14,143 nucleotides of DNA from an uncultured Lachnospiraceae bacterium (GCA_910584325.1 CAJTZH010000072.1:1-14143), one strand, 5' to 3'. Counted from the first letter of the stretch, positions 1 to 6,280 are shown. Notes: generated by a model from the letters alone, not told the origin. Numbers and translations: made by a program.

Positions 1-1152
1 ATATACAACAGTTATCTCATCAAGAGCCTTTCCTAAAGAATATACCGTAAAATAATCATTTTCCTGATGAAATGCAAGCTGGCCGCCCTCTTTATCCGTG
101 ATATTTTGAACCCGGTAACCATGATATAAGGTAAATACATATTCGTCAATATCACCCCCCGACAGCTGCATCACTGCCTGAAATTTCGTTTTACGTCCTG
201 CTATAATATCCAGTTCATACCCTTCAATCATAAAATTGGTTTCAGCTCTTACCGGCTCAGAAAGGAGGTCGTTGTATGCTGTATCAGAATTGATAATATC
301 CCTGCTCTCACAATAAATGCGCTCCTCATTCCAGCTGTCGAGCATCTTGCTTCTATGAACCAAAGCCGACTGGTTAAAATATGTCTCGTATTTATTTTCC
401 GGAAGCGTCACCAAAACTAGCGCAATTAAAACCGGAACAGCCATGACAAACGCTGTCTTTTTTTTTCGTTCGGTTCCAAGTATCAGTGTAAAAAGCGAAA
501 ACCATAATACAACAGTTCCTACATCAGTAACGCCGACACCAAACGGTGCAAATATATTCGGTGCCGCAAACGTATTCCTAAGTGAATTATTAAATATCAC
601 AAACACTTTACTGATAATCGTATAAGTATATTCGCTCAGATGAAAGACCGGAAATACCAAAATCTCCTGAACAATATTAAACAGGAATATACCACCAAGC
701 ACAAGAAGCACTGCAACAGACAGAATATCGTTCCTGACCGCCCTGCTTATTCTTCCTATCAGCCACGCAATTACTGCCGGACAGGTAACATAAATAAAAA
801 AGTACACTGCCAAATCCACAAACAATGTCATAGAAGCTCTTGTGAACTGGATACAGAAAACAAATGTCAAAAGCATCTGTAATATATACTCTGCTCCAAG
901 AACAACCGCCCAAAACCAACAATCGTCTTTCTCCCTGAAAAATCCGGATAACAAAACAAGAATAAAAAGATAACGCCCATAACCTGCCCACACATAAACA
1001 ATGCTTAAATAATCCTGCACTGCCGCGGTACGAAGCATATTGTATGCAAACATTACGATAATATAACCGAAGAACAAAGCACAAAAAAGTAACGGAACAA
1101 GATTATTCTTGATTTTAATCCGTAAATACTGTATTTTGTTCATCGAATCCAT
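1..1152 (-). CDS. Polytopic membrane protein with M1-aminopeptidase-like extracellular domain (3' end outside window)
   Basis: An open frame of 384 codons runs from the ATG at 1152 to the window edge without a stop, so the C-terminus is missing. Hydrophobic stretches at about residues 18-38, 48-71, 79-101, 108-133, 143-167, 207-226 and 233-250 suggest seven membrane helices. The rest (about 251-384) is soluble. Residues about 296-384 contain the pattern FTLYHGYRVQNITDKEG followed by alternating strands and ALDEITVVY. This resembles the N-terminal beta domain of M1 metallopeptidases, as found in proteins that fuse an ABC-2-permease-like membrane part to an M1 peptidase. If so, HExxH...E should follow beyond the edge. 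The start is supported by a G-rich Shine-Dalgarno (1163-1168), 10 bases upstream; Met4 (1143) is an alternative. The gene has its own promoter and is probably not part of the fla/che operon. The membrane topology is clear; the M1 assignment is inference from fold-like pattern. Confidence 0.75.
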   Translation of the reverse strand, partial: MDSMNKIQYLRIKIKNNLVPLLFCALFFGYIIVMFAYNMLRTAAVQDYLSIVYVWAGYGRYLFILVLLSGFFREKDDCWFWAVVLGAEYILQMLLTFVFCIQFTRASMTLFVDLAVYFFIYVTCPAVIAWLIGRISRAVRNDILSVAVLLVLGGIFLFNIVQEILVFPVFHLSEYTYTIISKVFVIFNNSLRNTFAAPNIFAPFGVGVTDVGTVVLWFSLFTLILGTERKKKTAFVMAVPVLIALVLVTLPENKYETYFNQSALVHRSKMLDSWNEERIYCESRDIINSDTAYNDLLSEPVRAETNFMIEGYELDIIAGRKTKFQAVMQLSGGDIDEYVFTLYHGYRVQNITDKEGGQLAFHQENDYFTVYSLGKALDEITVVY

Positions 1153-1177
1153 TTCACAGAATCCCCCCTTAAAATAC

Positions 1178-1234
1178 AAAAGTGACATAACAACTATAAG
1201 ACTTTCAAAATCTTATATTCATTATATCACTTTT
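1178..1234. repeat. 24-base imperfect inverted repeat; possible terminator of the fla/che operon and/or operator
   Basis: Arms 1178-1201 and 1211-1234 match at 20 of 24 positions around a 9-base centre (1202-1210), with the inner 7 and the outer 8 pairs perfect. It lies 53 bases after the last gene of the operon. On the minus strand the second arm ends in TCACTTTT and is followed by GTATTTT, giving a U-rich tail like an intrinsic terminator. On the plus strand it is also followed by T residues. The stem is AT-rich, which weakens the terminator reading. It includes the -10 of the next gene, so a repressor-binding dyad is an alternative. Confidence 0.6.
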
Positions 1235-1248
1235 TTGACATAATACAA
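1221..1248 (-). promoter_or_regulatory. Sigma-A-like promoter of the membrane-protein gene
   Basis: Read on the minus strand there is TTGTAT (1243-1248), a 16-base spacer and a perfect TATAAT (1221-1226). The predicted start near 1213-1214 gives a leader of about 60 bases with a G-rich ribosome binding site before the ATG at 1152. The -35 is imperfect and the spacer is one base short of the optimum. The -10 lies inside one arm of the inverted repeat at 1178-1234. Confidence 0.55.
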
Positions 1249-1287
1249 CAAAATGTTCTATAAATTAACTTTTTTCTTCATTATACT

Positions 1288-1953
1288 TTATCTGGAACGT
1301 GTAATGATTTTGGCAATTTCCTCGAATGTCATTCCCTTTGTAAACGTAAATGTGCCTTCCGTAATTTTTCTCGCATACCCATTGTCCGACAAAAAGTCAT
1401 TAAAACTGTCTATATCCTGAATAACGCCCGCGTCATAAAGGATACGGGACGCCTTGTCCGCAGAAGAAATATTTTCAAAAACAAGCACGATTTCCTTATC
1501 GCTTGTAGTAGGCTCCTGTGGTTTCTTAGTTGTCTCCTCTTCCCGCTTTGTTGTTTCCTGCGGCTTCCTGGTCGTCTCCTCTTCCCGCTTTGTTGTTTCC
1601 TGCGGCTTTGTTGTCTCCTGTGGTTTCTTTGTCGTTTCCTCTTCCTTCTTTGTTGTTTCCTGCGGCTTTCCGGTCGTCTCTTCCTCACGCTTTGTTGTCT
1701 CCGGTTCTGTTTTTCCTTCGCCGGACGGTTCTCCTGTAGTCGATTCCTGTGATGAAGGCTGTGCCGCCGTAAATTCCTCTGTAACCATACCACCTGCATA
1801 CAAAGATGTTTCTACCATTCCCAGCTCACGCGCTTTGGAAATGATTTCATCATCTGTCATTTCATGGTGCGCTGCCTTAAACGTAACAACGAGGATAATT
1901 GTCGTGACAACCATCCCCAGTCCTAAACCTCTCAGATATGATTTTAATTTCAT
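1288..1953 (-). CDS. Membrane-anchored protein with repeat linker and MltG-like (YceG N-terminal) domain
   Basis: This is a 221-residue protein. A basic N-terminus and one helix (about residues 9-28) anchor it, with the rest predicted outside the cell. Residues 86-147 are low-complexity Thr/Glu/Lys/Pro/Gln repeats. The C-terminal part (about 154-219) has VLVFENISSADKASRILYDAGVI, then DSFNDFL, a G-x-Y region, TEGTFTFTKGMTFEEIAKII. This matches the small LysM-like module at the N-terminus of endolytic transglycosylase MltG/YceG, but the catalytic domain is absent. The protein therefore probably binds or senses peptidoglycan rather than cutting it; this is inference. It is the last gene of the fla/che operon, 14 bases after the SwrB-like gene, with GGGG upstream of the ATG serving as ribosome binding site. 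Similar short MltG-like proteins close flagellar operons in related Clostridia, from memory. Family likeness is moderately sure; function is unknown. Confidence 0.8.
   Translation of the reverse strand: MKLKSYLRGLGLGMVVTTIILVVTFKAAHHEMTDDEIISKARELGMVETSLYAGGMVTEEFTAAQPSSQESTTGEPSGEGKTEPETTKREEETTGKPQETTKKEEETTKKPQETTKPQETTKREEETTRKPQETTKREEETTKKPQEPTTSDKEIVLVFENISSADKASRILYDAGVIQDIDSFNDFLSDNGYARKITEGTFTFTKGMTFEEIAKIITRSR
1513..1698 (-). repeat. In-frame 42-base (14-residue) tandem repeats coding for a Thr/Glu/Lys/Pro linker
   Basis: Residues 86-147 of the MltG-like protein are four 14-residue units of the form TTKREEETTKKPQE with single changes (K/R at position 4, G/K/R at position 10). A 6-residue partial unit, TTKPQE, sits between the second and third. 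Every unit keeps frame. The partial unit suggests expansion and contraction by slippage or recombination. Such linkers often span the cell wall. Confidence 0.9.
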
Positions 1954-1967
1954 ATGATATTCCCCAG

Positions 1968-2759
1968 TTATCTATTCTTGTTAAACAAATCAATGACCAG
2001 TTTTACTTCACCCATCCCAAGATTCAATGTCTTTGCAATCTCAAGGTTACTCTTTCCCTGCGCATATAACGCAAGAATCTGTTCATTGCAGTTTGATGCC
2101 ATCATTGTCTCCGGCTCCGCCTTTGCCATATAAGAATACTGCTCATTCACATCGCTTTCTTCTTCCGCATCTTCTTTCTTTTCAAAAAACTGCGGCGTAA
2201 TCACATTATCCGGTACCGGTTGTTTCTCCTCTTCCTGCTGCAGTGTAAGAACCTCTTTTGTCTTATATACTGCCTTAATGGCAGCATCCATATCTTTTAC
2301 CGCCTTCTCGGCGTCCTTTATCAATTCTTCGAGACGCGCGGTGTCTTCGCCCATTGTATTCTTGGACTCATCTACCCGGTTCTTAGCCTCGTTAATCTCC
2401 TTAACGACATTCTTTATCTCTTTGGATTTCTCATTCAGCATGTCATACATAAATACGGTCTCATTGTGATTTTTATTAATCTGAGCCAGAATCGACTCCG
2501 CATACTCACCCATTTCCATAACTTTTGTGTTGGAAATCTTGTCCAAAGCTGCTTCCGTAGATTCCTCCAGCATTATCATTCTGTCGGTCACAACCTTCTC
2601 GACCTGGTTTTCAATCATCTCTTTTTGCTCGCCGGACAGTTCCGGTTTGAAATCCCCCTTTTCTTTTGCCGCCGGTTTGTCGTCGTCATTTGTCAGAATG
2701 AAACTTGCCACAAAACAGACAAGCCCGATTACCAGCATGATAATTTCTAATACAGTCAT
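1968..2759 (-). CDS. SwrB-like / DUF6115-type membrane protein with coiled coil and C-terminal helix-turn-helix
   Basis: The protein has 263 residues. One N-terminal membrane helix (about residues 3-22) is followed by a charged linker and a long helical, probably coiled-coil, region (about 40-175). An acidic, proline-containing linker comes next, and finally a helix-turn-helix-like end (about 226-260: EQILALYAQGKSNLEIAKTL, then LGMGEVKLVIDLF). The layout (one helix, coiled coil, C-terminal HTH) and the position downstream of sigma-28 resemble B. subtilis SwrB, which activates the flagellar export apparatus, and DUF6115 proteins of Clostridia. I chose the ATG at 2759 because GAGGG lies 7 bases upstream. 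A frame extending 10 residues further to 2789 would start inside the hairpin at 2775-2801 and lacks a good ribosome binding site. Family assignment is from memory and layout; the role is inferred. Confidence 0.8.
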   Translation of the reverse strand: MTVLEIIMLVIGLVCFVASFILTNDDDKPAAKEKGDFKPELSGEQKEMIENQVEKVVTDRMIMLEESTEAALDKISNTKVMEMGEYAESILAQINKNHNETVFMYDMLNEKSKEIKNVVKEINEAKNRVDESKNTMGEDTARLEELIKDAEKAVKDMDAAIKAVYKTKEVLTLQQEEEKQPVPDNVITPQFFEKKEDAEEESDVNEQYSYMAKAEPETMMASNCNEQILALYAQGKSNLEIAKTLNLGMGEVKLVIDLFNKNR

Positions 2760-2774
2760 TTTCTTTCCCTCGTA

Positions 2775-2801
2775 ATAGGACGGCGGCAACTGCCGTCCTA
2801 T
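2775..2801 (-). other. Intercistronic hairpin, perfect 10-bp stem
   Basis: ATAGGACGGC (2775-2784) and GCCGTCCTAT (2792-2801) are perfect complements around a 7-base loop. It covers the stop codon of the 101-residue gene (2798-2800) and ends 3 bases before the GAGGG ribosome binding site (2767-2771) of the next gene. On the minus strand no T-run follows, so a simple terminator is unlikely. An mRNA processing or 3'-end stabilising hairpin, or a modulator of downstream translation, fits better. Confidence 0.75.
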
Positions 2802-3103
2802 ATTTTCATATCAAAGGAACTCTTACTTTTAATTTTAATTGTTCCCTGCTCCTCTTTTTTCTTTTTCTTTTTTCCACTCGCAAAATACGAATTTTTCCCT
2901 TTTTCCCTGGCATCATGTTCCGTATTCGTCTTCGCCGAATCTGCCTGATGCACAACCTGTTCCGACTGAACATAGACCTGTTTCTCAATATCATGCGTAA
3001 TCACCGCCTGCTGTGTTTCAGGACGCGTCATCTCGTTATGCTTTATCTGAGAGACATCATTTAATCTCTGTATCATACTGATATCAATCGGTGAAACAGC
3101 CAT
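2798..3103 (-). CDS. Conserved small lysine-rich protein of the fla/che operon, function unknown
   Basis: This is a 101-residue soluble protein that starts MAVSPIDISMIQRLNDVSQIKHNE. A hydrophilic middle follows, then a basic run of six lysines (SGKKKKKKEEQGTIKIKSKS) and the end SFDMKI. No signal peptide or membrane helix is visible. The ATG at 3103 is chosen because AAGGAGG (3109-3115) lies 5 bases upstream; longer in-frame readings would run back into fapA. The stop codon of fapA (3114-3116) overlaps this ribosome binding site, so the two genes are probably coupled. I recall similar small proteins between fapA and the SwrB-like gene in Lachnospiraceae flagellar operons, but know no function. 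The basic tail could bind nucleic acid or acidic lipid; that is only a guess. Confidence 0.8.
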   Translation of the reverse strand: MAVSPIDISMIQRLNDVSQIKHNEMTRPETQQAVITHDIEKQVYVQSEQVVHQADSAKTNTEHDAREKGKNSYFASGKKKKKKEEQGTIKIKSKSSFDMKI

Positions 3104-3108
3104 AATAC

Positions 3109-3115
3109 CCTCCTT
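3109..3115 (-). promoter_or_regulatory. Ribosome binding site overlapping the fapA stop codon
   Basis: AAGGAGG on the minus strand begins within the TAA stop of fapA (3114-3116) and sits 5 bases before the ATG at 3103. It fixes the start of the 101-residue gene and rules out the longer reading. Confidence 0.85.
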
Positions 3116-4706
3116 ACAACGGCGTACTCTTAATATCCGCCCCAAACTTAATAAACTGACAATAATCAAAACGATTCTTGATAAACATATACGTATCGCC
3201 AAACATAATCTTTGTTCCCGGATATGCCGTCTTTAACACTTTAATACGCGCATTCACATCCTCATTGATTAGCTGGTCCAGCTCCTCAAACTCCCTGCGT
3301 TTCGCCGTCAGCTTATGGTCGGTCATAATCAGATTTCTCGTGGATTTCTGGAACATCTCCTGTTTTTCCGGTTCCAGTTTTCCGTCGGTCTCCTGCTTCT
3401 TTCGAAGCCCGGTAATAATCTGCTCCAGCTTTACCTTCGAATCATTTAACATCGTTATTTCATTCTTAACAATTTCAAGTTTACGCTTAGTTGACGGGTC
3501 AACGCCAACGCCTACAACTGTCGCCGTTCCCATCGCATTTCCGATAAACTTCGCATTAATTAAGGTCGTCGAGCGCACGTCGCCGCCGATAATCAGACCG
3601 TTCTTTCCCAATGCCGTAACGCTTCCCCGCGCCTCAACCTTACTGTGGAGTATCGTATCGGTTTCAAGATTTCCTCCCACAGAAACATTTTCAACGCTCT
3701 CTAAAAACCTTGCAACCATGTTGCCGTTGCATTTGAGAACTGCTTTTGACATTCCCTGTACACCGCGCACAAGTGTCAGATTGCCTCCTGCCTCCACGAC
3801 AGCCCCCTCTACAATTCCTCTTACTTCAATATCACCGCTTGCCTTAACGGTAAATCCCGCCTGTACATCACCTGTCACCACAACATTTCCGTCATAGTTG
3901 ATATCTCCCGTGGACGCATCCACATTGACAAGCTCGAGAACATTTGAAACAAATATCTTGTCACCCTCCAGCGTCACATGCCCGCTCACGTCCGTAATAA
4001 GGTTTCGGCCGTCCTCGGAAGGTTTCAAATTCTTTCCATACTTAAAAACAACTTTTTTGGCACGTCTCGGATTAATGCTCTTTCCAAATACATCCGTTCC
4101 CGCTGTACCCGGAATATCCGGTGTCAGAACTGCCACACAATCTCCCGCTTTTACATGATTCAGCGCATCCAAATCATGAAAATCAACGCTTCCGTCCTCT
4201 TTAACTTTCGGTTTTGCTTTTTTTTGCGTATCGAAATTGTATGTAATATAGCCGTCTACACCATCAACCGGCGGAGTTCCCGCCGCAATCTCATATTTTA
4301 TAAAATATTCCCTGTTCTTCGCAAGCTTGTTTACCCGCTCCGCCTCAATACCATACACAATACCCAGATGTTTCAAATCCTTAATGATTTCCTGCGCAGT
4401 AAGCGCACTGGCACCTTTAAACGGCGGATAAAATACAACTTCAACACGAAGTTTTTCATCTACAACGGTGTATTCTCCCCACTCATTACTCGGAAGACAA
4501 GGTTCTCCAACCTTTATGCGCGCGCTTGACTCGCATTTCGCTATTTCGCGCTTCACAAGAGTCAAATCATTCAGCGCAATACCCGCTTTATCTATATAAT
4601 GAACAAACTGCTCCATATCAATAGGCGTTCCGCCGTCAGCAGGCGCATTTATATTCAGATACAGTCCATCGTCCTGATTTTCGAACTGAAAATAACCATT
4701 AATCAT
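3114..4706 (-). CDS. fapA: FapA / DUF342 flagellar assembly protein A
   Basis: This cytoplasmic protein of 530 residues matches the usual length of the DUF342 (FapA) family. The N-terminal part (about 1-240) includes the family-typical GTPPVDGVDG (143-152) and VLTPDIPGTAGTDVFGK (193-209). Residues about 240-400 form glycine-rich, regularly spaced short strands such as GDINYDGNVVVTGDV, ASGDIEVRGIVEGAVVEAGG and GGDVRSTTLINAKFIG, typical of a right-handed beta-helix, as in polymer-forming bactofilin-like proteins. Residues about 405-485 are a charged helical (coiled-coil) segment, followed by a short beta C-terminus (FGDTYMFIKN). The gene starts 16 bases after fliA, with AAAGG upstream. Members are common in flagellar operons of Clostridia and some Proteobacteria; the molecular role is poorly defined. 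Confidence 0.92.
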   Translation of the reverse strand: MINGYFQFENQDDGLYLNINAPADGGTPIDMEQFVHYIDKAGIALNDLTLVKREIAKCESSARIKVGEPCLPSNEWGEYTVVDEKLRVEVVFYPPFKGASALTAQEIIKDLKHLGIVYGIEAERVNKLAKNREYFIKYEIAAGTPPVDGVDGYITYNFDTQKKAKPKVKEDGSVDFHDLDALNHVKAGDCVAVLTPDIPGTAGTDVFGKSINPRRAKKVVFKYGKNLKPSEDGRNLITDVSGHVTLEGDKIFVSNVLELVNVDASTGDINYDGNVVVTGDVQAGFTVKASGDIEVRGIVEGAVVEAGGNLTLVRGVQGMSKAVLKCNGNMVARFLESVENVSVGGNLETDTILHSKVEARGSVTALGKNGLIIGGDVRSTTLINAKFIGNAMGTATVVGVGVDPSTKRKLEIVKNEITMLNDSKVKLEQIITGLRKKQETDGKLEPEKQEMFQKSTRNLIMTDHKLTAKRREFEELDQLINEDVNARIKVLKTAYPGTKIMFGDTYMFIKNRFDYCQFIKFGADIKSTPL

Positions 4707-4722
4707 ATGTCACAACCTTTCA

Positions 4723-5487
4723 TCAAGTAAATAAAATAGCTGCAAAATCGCCTAACTGTCCCTTCATCTTCTGCAGTCCCTTGGTGTGAAGCTGCGAAAC
4801 ACGGGATTCCGTCACCTCCAGCACCCGGCTGATTTCTTTTAATGTCATTTCTTCATAATAATAAAGTACAATGACGCTTCTCTCTTTCTCTGTCAAAGAA
4901 TCCAAAGCTTTTGCAATATTCTGCTTCAATTCCTCGCGTTCTACTGCCGTCTCCGGCTGCTCGAAATGAGAATTGGCAGCGGCATTCATCTTGATTTCAC
5001 TTCCTGCTTCAGTAAATTCATCAAGCGATACCAGATTGGTAACCATTGCCTGCCCCTGCCATGAATTTAACTCGTCAGTAGAAATTTCAAGCTCCGCTGC
5101 CAGCTCATCGTCCGTAGCGGCTCTTCCCACCTGCGCTTCTATCTTGGACATCGCCGAATCAATACGTTTCTGTTTCTGGCGTAACGTTCTTGGAATCCAG
5201 TCCATCTTTCGAATCTGGTCCAGGATTGCGCCGCGGATGCGAAGACTTGCATACGTCTCAAACTTAACGTTCTTGCCGTAATCAAACTTCTCAATCGCAT
5301 CTATCAGTCCGAATATGCCGTATCCTACCAAATCGTCATATTCCACGTTATATCCCAGATACATACTGAGCCTCCCGGCCACCAGCTTAACTAGCTGCGC
5401 ATATTCTATAATCAGTTTTTCCCGTAATTCTGGTTTTCTCGTTTTGGAATACTCTTCCCATAACTTATTTCTTGCCGGTTCATCCAT
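4723..5487 (-). CDS. fliA: Flagellar RNA polymerase sigma factor sigma-28 (FliA/SigD/WhiG family)
   Basis: The 254-residue protein is of normal length for the family. Region 2 spans about 25-103: YAQLVKLVAGRL, then DDLVGYGIFGLIDAIEKFD (core-binding 2.1/2.2) and FETYASLRIRGAILDQIRKMDWIPR (2.3/2.4, -10 recognition). Region 3 covers about 104-160. Region 4 (about 195-245) has LTEKERSVIVLYYYEEMTLKEIS followed by a helix-turn-helix ending ESRVSQLHTKGLQKMK, for -35 recognition. It would direct late flagellar genes (filament, motor, chemoreceptors) and be held in check by an anti-sigma factor FlgM, not in this window. AAGGAGG lies upstream of the ATG. The position after cheD matches B. subtilis sigD. 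Confidence 0.96.
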   Translation of the reverse strand: MDEPARNKLWEEYSKTRKPELREKLIIEYAQLVKLVAGRLSMYLGYNVEYDDLVGYGIFGLIDAIEKFDYGKNVKFETYASLRIRGAILDQIRKMDWIPRTLRQKQKRIDSAMSKIEAQVGRAATDDELAAELEISTDELNSWQGQAMVTNLVSLDEFTEAGSEIKMNAAANSHFEQPETAVEREELKQNIAKALDSLTEKERSVIVLYYYEEMTLKEISRVLEVTESRVSQLHTKGLQKMKGQLGDFAAILFT

Positions 5488-5509
5488 GGGTGACCCTCCT
5501 TATGAAGCT

Positions 5510-5773
5510 TTATTGACCGTCTTCATTCTCCTCTGCTTCATTTTCTGCATCCTCATTTTCAGTATTGTCTGTTTCTTCTTCGTCCGGTATGTCGTCACTG
5601 AGAATGACGTTAAACAGTTTTCTTAAGCATATGCCTAATCCATAAAACAGTGCGATTGTACCGATTACCAGCCACAACCATGAGAGCCCCTCGTACCGAT
5701 ATATAAATGTTGCGATACAGACTATAAATCCGGCTAATAATGCCAAAATAACAGGCATATTTTTAAATTTCAT
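5510..5773 (-). CDS. Small two-helix membrane protein with acidic tail, function unknown
   Basis: This is an 87-residue protein. Helices at about residues 7-25 (VILALLAGFIVCIATFIY) and 31-49 (WLWLVIGTIALFYGLGI) are joined by a short loop, so both ends are probably cytoplasmic. From about residue 59 on the tail is almost wholly acidic (DDIPDEEETDNTENEDAENEAEENED). A G-rich run (GGGGG) is 8 bases before the ATG. It sits between cheD and fliA with gaps of 18 and 22 bases, so it is co-expressed with them. Small proteins of this type occur at the same place in related operons (from memory). It could modulate motor, receptor or sigma-factor activity; nothing in the sequence decides this. Confidence 0.75.
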   Translation of the reverse strand: MKFKNMPVILALLAGFIVCIATFIYRYEGLSWLWLVIGTIALFYGLGICLRKLFNVILSDDIPDEEETDNTENEDAENEAEENEDGQ

Positions 5774-5791
5774 GGATTATACCCCCGTAGC

Positions 5792-6280
5792 TTATATAAT
5801 CTTATCCGGTCTTCCTACCGATTTTATCAGATAGCCTCCTGTCTCCGAATCGAAGATTACGGTGCGTCCGTAATTGGCGCCGGTATCTTCAGCAAGAATT
5901 CGTATCCGTTCTCTCATTAAAACAGCCTTAACGGCTTCTACGTTCCGTTCCCCTACACTCGACGTCTCGCCCGTAGCTGTCCTGACGGCAAACATCTGGG
6001 CTCCTCCGGCAATCTTTGCCGTGAGTCTGAATCTGCCCGCGCCTGCGGCACACATCTGACGAATCAGTTCCGCGATTCCCGTATCGGCAAACTTGGCAAT
6101 ATTGGAATTGTTTCTGATTTGCGTACTGTCAGGAAGCATAATATGTGCCAGTCCCGCCATCTTCGTTGCAGGGTCATACAAAGCGATTCCCACGCAGGAA
6201 CCCAACCCAAGTGTTGTAATTTTATTTGGACATGGACAGATTTTTAAATCTGCCATACCTACTTTTATTATCTCCGACAT
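5792..6280 (-). CDS. cheD: Chemoreceptor glutamine deamidase CheD
   Basis: The 162-residue protein deamidates glutamines on chemoreceptors and, in the Bacillus-type system, binds CheC and stimulates its CheY-P phosphatase activity. The catalytic Cys29 lies in TLGLGSCVGIALYD and His46 in MAGLAHIMLP; Thr23 is at the expected third position, two residues on from T. maritima numbering. KIAGGAQMF and NYGRTVIFDSETG are further family motifs. The ATG at 6280 follows a strong AGGAGGAGGGG with normal spacing. A TTG six codons upstream is less likely because it overlaps that site. It starts 14 bases after cheC, its partner. Confidence 0.95.
   Translation of the reverse strand: MSEIIKVGMADLKICPCPNKITTLGLGSCVGIALYDPATKMAGLAHIMLPDSTQIRNNSNIAKFADTGIAELIRQMCAAGAGRFRLTAKIAGGAQMFAVRTATGETSSVGERNVEAVKAVLMRERIRILAEDTGANYGRTVIFDSETGGYLIKSVGRPDKII

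Noticed and set aside
677..1084. Minus-strand frame of 135 codons within the left membrane-protein gene
   Set aside because: It overlaps, out of frame, the 384-codon open frame that has regular membrane helices and a ribosome binding site; its Cys/Tyr/Arg-rich content is typical of a shadow.
1178..1234. Invertible (phase-variable) promoter element
   Set aside because: The arms are separated by only 9 bases, too short for a segment flipped by a recombinase, and no recombinase gene is nearby.
1454..1957. Plus-strand reading frame of 167 codons opposite the MltG-like gene
   Set aside because: It is a mirror of the minus-strand repeats, rich in Ser/Val/Phe, with no ribosome binding site; the minus frame has a membrane anchor and a recognisable C-terminal domain.
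2760..2789. Longer start (2789) for the SwrB-like protein
   Set aside because: It begins within the hairpin and lacks a ribosome binding site; the ATG at 2759 has GAGGG at 7 bases and puts the membrane helix right at the N-terminus.
3178..3897. Plus-strand 239-codon frame opposite fapA, and similar plus-strand frames along the window
   Set aside because: Each lies fully opposite a gene with clear family motifs; compositions are Ser/Thr/Pro-rich or low quality and there are no matching ribosome binding sites.
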